The notes below the pieces were generated by a model, which made no database searches, was not told where the DNA came from, and worked only from the letters and a program-made list of their open reading frames with translations. DNA of 64,000 nt. Source: CAWDVH01 sp963805705 (lineage in GTDB: Bacteria > Actinomycetota > Actinomycetes > Streptosporangiales > Streptosporangiaceae). The stretch lies in assembly GCA_963805705.1 (NCBI GenBank), contig CAWDVH010000001.1, positions 744,001-808,000 on the forward strand. Reading direction: 5' to 3'. How positions within the stretch are numbered: the stretch's first letter is position 1; each line of letters opens with the position of its first letter. Made by a program: the position numbers and the translations under genes. Shown here piece after piece: positions 42,912-51,885 of this stretch.

Positions 42912-44209
42912 GTGACGATCACCTCGGCCGGGCCGGCCGGTGCCGCGGCGCATGCCGATCGCGGCAGCCCCGAGTCGCTCCCGCTGGCCGGCTCCGGTCC
43001 GGTTCCCGGCGGTGGCGCGGCCCGCCCGCAGCTGATCCGGGCGCTCAACGAGCAGCTGCTGCTCAATCACATCCGCCAGCTCGGCCGATGCTCGCGCGCC
43101 GACCTCGCGCGCCTGTCCGGCCTGTCTAAGCCCACGGTCTCCCTCGCGCTGGCCAACGTGGAGCGCTCCGGCCTGGTCCGGGAAGCCGGGCAGCGGACGG
43201 GAGTGCCCGGCCGGTCGGCGCTGCTGTATGAGATCCGGCCCGACGCCGGGTTCGTGCTCGGGCTCGACATCGGGCACCAGTACCTGCGCGGCGCGCTGGC
43301 CGACCTGACCGGCGAGATCCGGGCCAAGTCCGCTGTCCGGGCCCGCGCCGCCAGTGCCGTCGGCCGGGTCGCGGAGCTGACCAGGCTGGCCGACGAGCTG
43401 TGCGCGGCGGGCGGAGCGACCAGGGCGGCGGTGACGCAGACGGTGATCGGCAGCCCTGGCGTCTACGACCCGCGGCGCGACGCGATGGTGCTGACCGGCA
43501 GGCTGGAGGGCTGGAGCGGCCGGCCGTGCTGGCTGGCCTGCGGGAGGCCTTCGGCCCGGAGCTGGTCGTGGAGAATGACGCGGACGCGGCCGCGCTCGCC
43601 GAGCGCGAGCATGGCCACGGCCGGGAGTTCGCCAGTTTCGCCTTCGTCTTGATCGGCACCGGCATCGGCATGGGCCTGGTCATCGACGGCAAGCTGCACC
43701 GCGGCGTGCATGGCGCCGCCGGCGAGATCGCCTACCTGCCGATCTCCGGGGGCGAGGGCACCGACGAGCAGGACGCGCGCCGCCGCGGCGACCTTGAGGC
43801 GGCCGGCTCGGCCTCGGCGATTGTCAGGGCGGCCCGGCGTACCGGGATGCGCGGGCCGGTCTCGGCCCGCCTGGTCTTTACCGCGGCCGCGGCCGGGAAT
43901 GCGCAGGCTGCGGCCGTCGTGGCCGATGAGGCCAGGCTCGTCGCCAGGGCCATGTGCGCAATCATCGCCGTGGTCGACCCCGAGCTCGTGGTGCTCGGCG
44001 GCGGCATCGGGCAGGCACCGGGCTTCGCGGCAGCGGTCACGGCGCAGCTGCGCCAGCTGGCTCCGGTGATGCCCGAGGTACGGGTCAGCGCCCTGGGCAG
44101 CGACGCGGTCGTCGACGGCTGCCTGGCATCGGGCGCCGATCTGGCCTGGACGCAGCTGACGGCGCTGCTGCCCTCCGCCGCCGCGCCCGACGGCCAGGCC
44201 AGCCGCTGA
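42912..44209 (+). pseudogene. ROK-family transcriptional repressor, frameshifted
   Basis: The N-terminal winged helix, LLNHIRQLGRCSRADLARLS followed by GLSKPTVSLALANVE (about 54-95), is followed by a ROK fold (VLGLDIGHQYLRGALADLTG; ENDADAAALAEREHG; GTGIGMGLVIDGKL; HGAAGEIAYLP; LVVLGGGIGQ). The frame changes near 43508-43525 in a GGAGCGGCCGGCC run. Both halves are conserved, so either the gene was recently broken or one base is wrong. GTG 42912 with GGAGG five bases upstream is the likely start. As a XylR/NagC-like repressor it should bind the palindrome at 42685-42713. Confidence 0.8.
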
Positions 44210-44283
44210 GATCTCCCGCTGGCGCGGAGACCGTTTTCCCGTGTCGTCGCCGCTGATCATGGCCCCCGTGGTGAAATGTGCCG

Positions 44284-45483
44284 ATGAGCGCAAGCGTGGC
44301 CGCGGAAGCGGCCGTTGACCTGGCCGTGGAACTGGTGCGCATCGACAGCGTCAACCCTGGGCTCGTGCCCGGGGCGGCGGGCGAGGGCGCGACGGTCGGC
44401 CTGCTCACGCGGCGGCTGGAGCGCAGCGGGTTCGCGGTGCAGGTGCTACCCGCCGCGGGCACGCCGAACCGGCCCAGCCTGATCGCCCGCCATGCCGGCA
44501 CCGGCGGCGGCCGCAGCCTGGTGCTGAACGGGCATCTGGACACCGTGGGCGTCGCCGGGATGGACGAGCCGTTCGAGGGCCGCATCACCGGCGGCCGGCG
44601 CAGCGGTCGCCTGCTCGGCCGGGGCGCGTGTGACATGAAGGCCGGGGTGGCCGCGATGGTGACGGCGGCGGAGGCGGCCGCCGCGGCGGGGACCGCGGGG
44701 GACGTAGTCCTGGCCCTGGTCGCGGATGAGGAGCACGCCAGCCTCGGGACCGAGGCGGTGCTGGAGCAGCTGGCCGGGCGCCTGCCCGACGCGTGCCTGG
44801 TGGGCGAGCCGACGTGGCTGGACCTGGCCGTCGCCCACCGCGGTTATGCGGTCATCGACGTGACATTTGCCGGGCGGGCGGTGCACTCCTCGCAGGCCGC
44901 GCTCGGCGTCAACGCGCTGACGCACCTGGGTCAGCTCCTGACCGCCGTGGAGTGGCGCGATGCCCAGCTGGTCGCGGGGCCGGCTCACCCGGTGGCGGGC
45001 ACCGGGTCGATGATGACGACGGTCGCCAGCGGCGGCTCATCGCCGTTCGTGCTGGCGGACTCGGCCGTCGCGGTCGTGGAGCGGCGGACGGTGCCCGGCG
45101 AGGCGGCCGCGGACGGGCTGGCCGAGGTGGAGAGCATCCTGGCCGGCATGCACCGGGACGATCCGTCAGTCCAGGCCTCCGCCTCGATGTCGCTGGCGCG
45201 TGAGGCGTGGGAGTACAACCCGGCCTCGCCCACAGGGTCCGTCCTGGCCGGGCTGTTGGCGGAGGGGCTGAGTGAGCGGGACGGATCCGTTTCGAAAGAA
45301 GTGGGAGTTCCGTACTGGATGGAGTCAGCGTTGTGGGAGGCCGCGGGGGTGCCGACCGTGGTGTGCGGGCCGGCGGGCGGCGGGATGCATGCCGCCGATG
45401 AGTGGGTCGACCTGGGGCAGGTCCGTGACTACGCGGACGCTCTGGTGGGCGCGATCCGCGGCTTCTGCGGCGGCCCGGCCTGA
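44284..45483 (+). CDS. M20-family metallohydrolase (ArgE/DapE-like)
   Basis: This 399-residue enzyme keeps all five metal ligands: NGHLDTV (His, Asp), GRGACDMKAGVAAM (Asp), ADEEHASLGTE (Glu-Glu) and GGMHAADEW (His). The dimerisation domain (AHRGYAVIDVTFAGRAVHSS) is present. M20 enzymes remove acyl groups from amino-acid derivatives or cleave dipeptides, and a few deacetylate amino sugars. It starts 75 bases after the ROK regulator on the same strand, so it could belong to the sugar regulon. GTG 44278 is an alternative start. Confidence 0.88.
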   Translation: MSASVAAEAAVDLAVELVRIDSVNPGLVPGAAGEGATVGLLTRRLERSGFAVQVLPAAGTPNRPSLIARHAGTGGGRSLVLNGHLDTVGVAGMDEPFEGRITGGRRSGRLLGRGACDMKAGVAAMVTAAEAAAAAGTAGDVVLALVADEEHASLGTEAVLEQLAGRLPDACLVGEPTWLDLAVAHRGYAVIDVTFAGRAVHSSQAALGVNALTHLGQLLTAVEWRDAQLVAGPAHPVAGTGSMMTTVASGGSSPFVLADSAVAVVERRTVPGEAAADGLAEVESILAGMHRDDPSVQASASMSLAREAWEYNPASPTGSVLAGLLAEGLSERDGSVSKEVGVPYWMESALWEAAGVPTVVCGPAGGGMHAADEWVDLGQVRDYADALVGAIRGFCGGPA

Positions 45484-45534
45484 CCGCGCTGCGGCGGTCT
45501 CGGTCCGGGCTTCAGGTCGGCCGGACGCCTTGAG

Positions 45535-46083
45535 TCAAGCCGGGCGGGCAAGCTGGAGGAATCGCTGGTACGCCTCGTCGACTCCTTCCCGGTCGCCGGT
45601 GGCCAGCAGGTCCAGCAGGAGGCCGCGGACGACGGCCACGCCGAGGCGAGCGTCCGCCCTGGCCGTTTTCTCGTCAGCTCCGCTCCGGACGAGAGCTTCG
45701 GCGATCGGCGCTACCCACGACTCGACGATTCCGGTGAGGAACCCTTCGGTGCCGGGGCGGCCGAGGAGGGCGTAGGAGTACAGCTCGAAGAACAGCCTTT
45801 CCTGCGGCCACAGTTTCGGGTCGCTGATGCGTTCCCATGACTTCCAGGGGTCATCAAACGCCGTCGGCCAAGAATCCAGGAGGGCCGCTCGCTCCGCTTC
45901 CTCGACTGACTGGGCGACTGCGACCAGGAGCCCCTCACGGGATCCGAAGTGGTAGATGAGCATCCGGTGGCTGGTGCCGATCGCCGCGGCCAGCTCGCGC
46001 AGGCTCAGGTCGGCGATCCCGGCGCTGAGGGCGTGACTGACCGCAGCGGCCAGCAGGCGCTCACGGGCTTGCGATACGGGCAT
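45535..46083 (-). CDS. TetR-family transcriptional regulator
   Basis: This 182-residue regulator has an HTH in LLAAAVSHALSAGIADLSLR followed by ELAAAIGTSHRMLIYHFGSR. The ligand-binding domain is helical and unrecognised. ATG 46083 (MPVSQARERLL) was chosen; an extension of eight residues upstream runs into the operator-like repeats. It is divergent to the SRPBCC gene and convergent with the M20 gene, and it probably represses itself and the SRPBCC-epimerase genes. Confidence 0.9.
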   Translation of the reverse strand: MPVSQARERLLAAAVSHALSAGIADLSLRELAAAIGTSHRMLIYHFGSREGLLVAVAQSVEEAERAALLDSWPTAFDDPWKSWERISDPKLWPQERLFFELYSYALLGRPGTEGFLTGIVESWVAPIAEALVRSGADEKTARADARLGVAVVRGLLLDLLATGDREGVDEAYQRFLQLARPA

Positions 46084-46091
46084 GGTTAAGC

Positions 46092-46123
46092 GTACCATCC
46101 GGTACATGTTCCACTTGGTACAT
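46092..46123. promoter_or_regulatory. Candidate TetR operator with three GGTAC elements
   Basis: GTACC (46092-46096) faces GGTACAT at 46101-46107 and again at 46117-46123, giving both an inverted and a direct arrangement 16 bases apart. The repeats fill the space between the divergent TetR and SRPBCC genes, where autoregulation is expected. Confidence 0.6.
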
Positions 46124-46151
46124 ATTCATCTGGCCTGAAAGGAGAACGGCG

Positions 46152-46613
46152 ATGACTCGGTTGCACGTGGAAGCAGAAGGCACGGCGGAGGCGGCCCCGG
46201 AGGTCGTCTGGGCGCTCGTTGCCGATGCCGACCGCTATTGCCAGTGGGGACCGTGGAGCGCCAGCGGTTACCAGAGCCCCCGCGATGCGGCGCTGGGCGG
46301 CGCCGGGGCCATCCGCTGGATGCAATACGGGCGCACGACCACGGTGGAGAAGGTGCTGGAGGTCGAGGACGGCCGGCGGATGACGTACACGGTCGTGAAA
46401 GGCGTACCCGTACGGAACTACCAGGCGGAAGTGACGCTGACGCCAACCACGGCCGGGACCCGCATCCGCTGGACGGCCAGCTGGGACCGCACCCTGGCGG
46501 GCCGGCTCGTGCACCGCAAGCTCCGCTCTTTTTACCCGGAGATGGTGGCTGACCTGATCGCGGCCGCCGCTCTGGAAGATGCCGCTGCCAAGAACACGGC
46601 CACCACCGAGTAG
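46152..46613 (+). CDS. SRPBCC/START-like family protein
   Basis: This 153-residue protein, starting MTRLHVEAEGTAEAAPEVVW, contains ALVADADRYCQWGPWSASGY and the end-helix region RSFYPEMVADLIAAA. This is the polyketide cyclase/lipid-binding SRPBCC fold, which makes a hydrophobic ligand pocket. GAAAGGAGAACGG precedes the ATG. The next gene starts 64 bases later on the same strand. Ligand and role are unknown. Confidence 0.85.
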   Translation: MTRLHVEAEGTAEAAPEVVWALVADADRYCQWGPWSASGYQSPRDAALGGAGAIRWMQYGRTTTVEKVLEVEDGRRMTYTVVKGVPVRNYQAEVTLTPTTAGTRIRWTASWDRTLAGRLVHRKLRSFYPEMVADLIAAAALEDAAAKNTATTE

Positions 46614-46677
46614 CGGTACTGAGCAGGGATGATGGGGGACCGCAGTCCAGCACGCCACTGCCGAAAGGAGAACGGTC

Positions 46678-47651
46678 ATGAAGATCTTCGTTACCGGCTC
46701 AACCGGGGCCATCGGCCGCCGTGCCGTTGACCGCCTGCTTGAGGCGGGGCACGACGTGACCGCTCTCGTGCGCTCTGACGGCCCGCGCGACCGGCTGGAA
46801 CGGGCAGGCGCGCGTGCTGTACGGGGCAGCCTGTTCGACGCCGACGCCCTGCGCGCGGCCCTGGCCGGGCACGACGCCGTCGTCAACCTGGCCACGCACA
46901 TCCCTTCCGCCGCGGACGCGATCAAGCCAGGAGCATGGCGGCAGGACGACCGCATCCGCACCGAGGGCAGCCGCGTCCTGGCCGACGCCGCCCTCGCCGC
47001 CGGGGTGGGATGCCTGGTCCAGGAGTCGGTCAGCTTCGTCTACCCCGGCTCGGGGGACAGCTGGATCACTGAGCAGACCCCGCCCGCGCCAAACCCGAGG
47101 TCCCAGGCGGCCACGATGGCGGCGGCCGCCAGCGCCGCCAGGTTCGCTGCCCACGGCGGCATCGGCGTGGTCCTGCGCTTCGGCCAGCTGTACGGGCCTG
47201 ACCGCAACAGCGGCGAGATGCTGGCGCGGGTACGCGCCGGAAAGCCCGTCGTCCTCGGCCAGCCGCAGGCTGGATCTCTCCCCTGCATCCCGAGGACGCG
47301 GCCAGGGCCGTGGCCGCCGCCCTGGCGTGCGACTCCGGGACCTACAACGTCTGCGAGACCCCGGTGCTGCGCTCGGACTGGGCCGCGGCCGTCGGCCGCG
47401 CCGCGCGGGGAGGGGCCGCGGCCAGCCCGGCGGCGAAGTTCTGCCCCCGGCTGCTGCAGCGGCTGGCCGGAGCCCGCGCCGAGCCGCTGACCCGCTCGCA
47501 CCGGGTCAGCAGCGCGGCCTTCAGCCAGGCCACCGGCTGGCGTCCGCACTACGACTGCCTGCGCGGCGGATGGTCGGACAGCACGACAGCGGCCAGCACG
47601 ACAGCGGCCAGCACGGCAGCCGCCAGCCCGGCAGCGGCACCCAGGCGGTGA
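46678..47651 (+). pseudogene. NAD-dependent epimerase/dehydratase (extended SDR), frameshifted
   Basis: The dinucleotide motif is MKIFVTGSTGAIGRRAVDRL. VRGSLFDADALRAALAGHDA, NLATHIP and LVQESVSFVYPGSG follow. The frame breaks near 47265-47275. The conserved text continues in another frame as WISPLHPEDAARAVAAALAC and SGTYNVCETPV, so one base seems missing. The C-terminal tail contains a Ser-Thr-Thr-Ala-Ala repeat made by 15-base units (47579-47640). GAAAGGAGAACGGTC precedes the ATG. The catalytic Tyr motif is not obvious, as in atypical SDRs. Confidence 0.75.
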
Positions 47652-47708
47652 GCCAGACCGCCTGCGGCCAGCTCATCACCAGAGAAAGACGCACCGAAGG
47701 AGGACGGC

Positions 47709-48608
47709 ATGTCCGCACTCGCGTTCACCCGCGCCGGAGGCGGCGCCCCCCTGGTCCTGCTGCACGGGCTGGGATGCTCGCGCCACGACTGGAACCCGGT
47801 CATCCCCGCCCTGGCCGAGCGCTTCGACGTCATCGCCGTCGACCTCTCCGGCTTCGGCGACTCCGAGCCCCTGCCCCCGCAGGTCGAGCCGCGGCCGGCG
47901 GCCCTGGCCGCAACTCTGGCCGGCCTGCTCGATGATCTCGGCATCACGGCCCCGCACATCGCGGGCAACTCGCTGGGCGGCTGGGTGGCACTCGAATTCG
48001 CCGGCATGCGCCCGGCCGCCTCGCTCACCCTGCTGTCACCAGCCGGACTATGGCGGGGCGGCACGCCACGGTACTGCCGCGCCAGCCTGCGGGCCTCCCG
48101 GTGGCTCGCCCAGCACGCCGCCGGTCCGCTGGGCCGCCTGGTGAATTACCGACCGGGGCGCACCCTCGTGCTCGGCCAGACCCATGGCCGGCCCGGCCGG
48201 ATAACCCCCGAGCAGGCACGCGCCATCATCGCGGCTATGGGGACCTGCCCCGGCTTCGATGCCACCCTGAAAGCCACCGCCACCCGCCATTACCTGGCCG
48301 GGGCGCCCATCGACGCTCCGGTGACCGTCGCCTTCGGATCCCGCGACGTCCTGCTCCTGCGACACCAGTCCCGCCACCTCGACGAGCTCCCGCCCGGCAC
48401 CCAGCTCGGGATACTCCCCGGCTGCGGCCACATCCCCATGGCCGACAACCCCGGCGCCGTCACCGCCCTGATCACCGCATCCGCCGCCCGCGGGGCGGCT
48501 GGGCGAGGCGCGGGCCCAGCCCCGGCCCGGGCTGGGCCTGGGGCAAGCGGCCAACCGGCTCACGGACTGGGCCCGGCCGCGGAGTTAGGCCGCGCCTTAT
48601 CCGCCTGA
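47709..48608 (+). CDS. Alpha/beta-hydrolase
   Basis: This 299-residue hydrolase has the oxyanion motif VLLHGLGCSRHDWNP, nucleophile elbow GNSLGGWVAL (Ser), Asp in FGSRDVLLL and His in GCGHIPMADNPG. GGAGGACGGC lies just before the ATG. The C-terminal 40 residues are Gly/Ala/Pro-rich. It stands 57 bases after the epimerase gene and probably shares its transcript with the SRPBCC and epimerase genes. Substrate is unknown. Confidence 0.87.
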   Translation: MSALAFTRAGGGAPLVLLHGLGCSRHDWNPVIPALAERFDVIAVDLSGFGDSEPLPPQVEPRPAALAATLAGLLDDLGITAPHIAGNSLGGWVALEFAGMRPAASLTLLSPAGLWRGGTPRYCRASLRASRWLAQHAAGPLGRLVNYRPGRTLVLGQTHGRPGRITPEQARAIIAAMGTCPGFDATLKATATRHYLAGAPIDAPVTVAFGSRDVLLLRHQSRHLDELPPGTQLGILPGCGHIPMADNPGAVTALITASAARGAAGRGAGPAPARAGPGASGQPAHGLGPAAELGRALSA

Positions 48609-48718
48609 TCTGCGCGGCCGGTGGCCCCTCGGAGTTCTTCAGCTCAGGCATGCAGATCGGGATGATCGGGTCGCAAGGCTAAGTGCACAACAGCCTGGCT
48701 GGCGGGTAGGAAGCACAT

Positions 48719-49279
48719 ATGGAGCCAAGTGAAGCTGGTGCCGCCCGGCAGGTCGCCGTCCCTGCGGATCGGCTGGAAGAGCTTTCCGCATCCGCCCGCG
48801 GCTGGCATACCATCCAGATGGCCGTCCTGGGCTTCATCGGCATCTGCGGCGTGTTGCGCACCACCGACAGCCCGGCTCCGCGCGCAGTCCAGTGGCTGGC
48901 CGCCGCGCTGGCCGTGGCCGCGCTAGCGGCCGCTTCCCTGTCGATCTTCACTGTCGGCCGGGTCGCTTACCCCGTCAATGACGCCGCTGATGGCGCCAGC
49001 GCGCTGCCGTCCGCCGGGCAAGCCGCTGCCCGGCTGCGAGCCGGAATCCGGCTGACCATCGTGGCTGTGATCCTGGCTGTAATCGCCGCGCTCTCTGGCT
49101 GGTGGCCGACGCCGGCCAGTACCGCCGCTGTCGCCGTCACCGGCACCAGCGGCCAGGCCTGGTGCGGTCCGCTCGTGAACGGGCCTGCCGGCGCAATCAG
49201 CGTCCGCACCGGCAACGGCGTCATCACCGTGCCCGCCCAGGCCATCGCCCAGGTCCGCCCGGTCGCCCAGTGCCCGTAG
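48719..49279 (+). CDS. Hypothetical membrane protein with a C-terminal extracytoplasmic segment
   Basis: This 186-residue protein has three hydrophobic segments (MAVLGFIGICGVL, WLAAALAVAALAAASLSIFT and IRLTIVAVILAVIAALSGW). A 60-residue tail follows with two Cys (QAWCGPL...AQCP) that could form a disulfide outside the membrane. AGGAAG lies five bases before the ATG at 48719. The family was not recognised. The adjacent minus-strand genes are convergent. Confidence 0.65.
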   Translation: MEPSEAGAARQVAVPADRLEELSASARGWHTIQMAVLGFIGICGVLRTTDSPAPRAVQWLAAALAVAALAAASLSIFTVGRVAYPVNDAADGASALPSAGQAAARLRAGIRLTIVAVILAVIAALSGWWPTPASTAAVAVTGTSGQAWCGPLVNGPAGAISVRTGNGVITVPAQAIAQVRPVAQCP

Positions 49280-49409
49280 GCCGGGCAGGCAGTTGCACGC
49301 CTCGCGGCCAGCAGCCGACGGCACACTCAAGCGGGCGTCAGGTGCTGTCAGCAGCAACCCATCATGAGCACCATGGTTGTTATCGTGTCCGCTCGCTGTG
49401 CCGGGCCTG

Positions 49410-50328
49410 TCAGCGCGGCCAGGGCCTGCGGGCCGTGCCGAGCAGGTCGCGGGCGACCGTTACCAAGACCGCAGCGGTGAGCCCGGCCGCGACGCCGGCT
49501 GCCGCGGCCGCCATCCTGGCCCGCTCCTGGCCGCGCCCGGACGCCGGAGCCGTCGCGGCAGGTCCCGACGCCTGAGCCGCCGTCGCGGGGGCCCGCCAGC
49601 GCAAGCCGTCCAGGCTGTCGCCGTCCGGCTCGGCCGGAACGGGTATCACGGCATCGCGGGCGGGCGGCCAGAGCACGGCCAAGTACCGCACCAGCCGGAC
49701 GTCCCGGCGCTGCACCCGGGCAGCCCGCCGGGCCGGGCAGATCACCGGGCCCGGCGCTCTTGGCCGTCAGCCTGCGGTAGACGCGGGCGTTGCGGTGATG
49801 CCGCCAATTGCCGGCCGACCAGAGCAGGTGCACCAGTCCGGCCAGCCCGGCGACGCTGGCGGCCGCCCAGCGCCAGTCGGCGCTGCTGGCGTGCCACCGG
49901 CCGGGCACCAGCAGCAGCGCGACCGCGATCAGGAAGACGAAGATGCCGATCTGGAACAGGTGCTCGGCCCGCCGGCGCAGCTTGCCGAACTCCAGCATCC
50001 GCCCGGCCAGCAGGCGGCGCTGCCGCTGCAGCGGCAGGTCGGCCACGACCGCGGCCGGATCCCACATGAGTCGTTCGGCTGGCGTAGTCCAGTAGCTCAC
50101 CGCCCAGAAGCCGTACCGGATGCTGAACACCAGCAGCGCGGCCGACGTCACCATCGCGACCATGACGGGGCCGATCAGCGGCACGTCGGCCGCGGCACCC
50201 GGGCTCACGATCAGCAGCACGAGCGCCGCGAGCTCGAATCCGGCCACAAGCGGTGCGCCGGCGCCGACATAGCCGCTGAGCGCGCCGGCCGGATTCGGGT
50301 CCTGCGGCTCGGGCCACAGCGACTTCAC
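49410..50328 (-). pseudogene. Hypothetical polytopic membrane protein, frameshifted near 49742
   Basis: From GTG 50328 (GTGA overlap with the upstream gene) the sequence KSLWPEPQDPNPAGALSGYV is followed by two pairs of membrane helices (LVAGFELAALVLLIVSPGA, MVAMVTSAALLVFSI; LFQIGIFVFLIAVALLLV, AASVAGLAGLVHLLWSAG). Around 49740-49750, in a GGGCCCGG run, coherent sequence moves to another frame: ICPARRAARVQRRDVRLVRY, ending in a last membrane helix AAGVAAGLTAAVLVTVARDL and TGA at 49410. The family was not recognised. It is co-translated with the upstream gene. Confidence 0.6.
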
Positions 50329-50864
50329 CCGCCGGACCGTTCGCAGATGCAGGAACTGCAGGCCTTGCCAGTGCCGGTGATAATGCCGTAGGCGCACTGG
50401 ATCTCGTCGAACTCGGCCAGCCGGGCCCGCAGCCCGGCCGTCCCGGCGAAATCGCGGTTGAGGATGACCACCCGGCCCTGGGTCACGTGCGGGCGCCCCA
50501 GCCGCTGGCGGAAGAACGCGGCCGGCTCGCCGATGTCGGCCACGTAGGCGGCGTCCAGGTCGTCGAGGAACGCGGCCACCGGCCGGTCCAGGTGCAGGTT
50601 CTGGACCTCGTCCGGCGAGATGAAGGCCACCGGCTCACCGCCGAGGGTGACCAGCGCCCACAGCCGGGTGACGAAGGCGCTGGCGGGCGGAACTTCCTCC
50701 CCGCGCAGCACCTGATAGTGATCCTCGGACAGGCCGCCGCCGTAGTCGAAGTGCAGCCCGGCGCCGTCACCCAGCGCCGTGCTGGCCGGCGGTGCCGGGC
50801 CGGGCAGCCAGCCGGGCAGCACGACGCGCGGCGGCGGGTCGAGCTGCGGCATGTATTCGGTCAC
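50325..50864 (-). CDS. Hypothetical protein of unknown family
   Basis: This 179-residue soluble protein, MTEYMPQLDPPPRVVLPGWL and on, contains HFDYGGGLSEDHYQVLRGEE, PVAFISPDEVQNLHLDRPVA and GRVVILNRDFAGTAGLRARL and ends with a Cys cluster, KACSSCICERSGG. No known domain was recognised. Its stop overlaps the GTG of the membrane protein gene, so the pair acts together. It begins about 585 bases from the divergent trypco2/trypsin-STAND genes. Confidence 0.65.
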   Translation of the reverse strand: MTEYMPQLDPPPRVVLPGWLPGPAPPASTALGDGAGLHFDYGGGLSEDHYQVLRGEEVPPASAFVTRLWALVTLGGEPVAFISPDEVQNLHLDRPVAAFLDDLDAAYVADIGEPAAFFRQRLGRPHVTQGRVVILNRDFAGTAGLRARLAEFDEIQCAYGIITGTGKACSSCICERSGG

Positions 50865-51449
50865 AACGACTCCGGGGGCCGACCGCTTGACACCGTACCG
50901 GCGTCAGGTGGCAGCCGTGTCAGACTTGGGCTCATTATCCGGGTACATCAGTCGCGGAAGAGTCTCGCGATAACGCACCGCGCAAGCTAGACCGCCATCC
51001 AAGTTTAAGGTGCCGATCAAAACCGGGGCCAGCACACGACAATTCCAGACTGACTGCTGCGCTCGGGCAAAGTCCCATTAACCGCTGTTGGCGGCAGGCC
51101 AACCCGACGACCATCGCCGGCTGTTCTGGGCGTCGGACTTCACGCGCCGGAATCTCGCTCCGCGACGCGCAGGAAGCCGCCTCCCACGCCGGCCCGCGCA
51201 CCACCATGAGATACGACCGGGCACCGGGCCTCGCCGGATCGGCACGCCACGTACATCGTCGCCATGTACATCATCGTCGCGTACGCCTCCGGGGCCGGCC
51301 GGTAAGAGGCGCGCTGCCGAGCACAGTTCCGCCCGCCCGGTCACCGGCCAGGCGAAGGCCCGAGGACAAAGTCTGCTGGACATGGCCTAGGTGCGGGCGA
51401 GACGCTGTCTGTGTATCTGGCTGTGTCATGGCGGGGCGGGGTGGCGGGG
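50865..51449. other. Intergenic region, about 585 bases, no gene supported
   Basis: This divergent spacer lies between an unknown gene pair and the trypco2 gene. Short open frames have no family-like sequence. No clear promoter pair was found. GTACATCGTCGCC and GTACATCATCGTCGC at about 51251-51283 are imperfect copies of each other. Confidence 0.4.
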
Positions 51450-51854
51450 ATGGCGGAAGAGGATCGGATTGGCCTGGCGGATTTCTTGACTGACCTGCGG
51501 GCCGAGCTGAGTGAAGCCCAATCCCGGGCGGCGGGTGATTCGCTGAAGCTGGAGGTTGAGGAGATCAGCTTGACCCTGGAGGTGGCCTACACGCTGACCA
51601 GGGCCGGTGAGACGTCGGCGGGGGTCAAGGCGAAGTTCTGGGTTTTTGCCGAGGCCGAGGCCGGGGTCAAGGGCAGCCTGTCATCTGAGCGGGCCCGCAC
51701 GCAGCAACTCACGCTGACGCTGAAGCCGCGCGTGGAGCAGGTCGTCACTGATCAGGCGGGGCAGCAGACGACGGTCACCCTGGGTCTCGACGTCGATGGA
51801 AGGCTCGCCGCCGGTGAGGAACAGCCGACCCTGCCAGTCCCTGGCCGATCTTGA
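51450..51854 (+). CDS. Trypsin-co-occurring domain protein (trypco2)
   Basis: This 134-residue protein, MAEEDRIGLADFLTDLRAEL followed by SEAQSRAAGDSLKLEVEEIS, continues with KAKFWVFAEAEAGVKGSLSS and QLTLTLKP. This is the trypco2 pattern, a small domain found beside trypsin-like proteases in conflict systems of multicellular bacteria. ATG 51450 was preferred to an upstream GTG because the domain begins there. The trypsin-STAND gene starts 31 bases later with its own ribosome-binding site. A role as signal adaptor or substrate of the protease is inferred. Confidence 0.85.
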   Translation: MAEEDRIGLADFLTDLRAELSEAQSRAAGDSLKLEVEEISLTLEVAYTLTRAGETSAGVKAKFWVFAEAEAGVKGSLSSERARTQQLTLTLKPRVEQVVTDQAGQQTTVTLGLDVDGRLAAGEEQPTLPVPGRS

Positions 51855-51885
51855 CACCGGGACCGGTCAGGATCTGGAGGCGCCA

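Noticed and set aside
51088..51390. Possible small gene upstream of trypco2
   Set aside because: Composition is Arg/Pro-rich as in shadow frames, with no start signal and no recognisable sequence.
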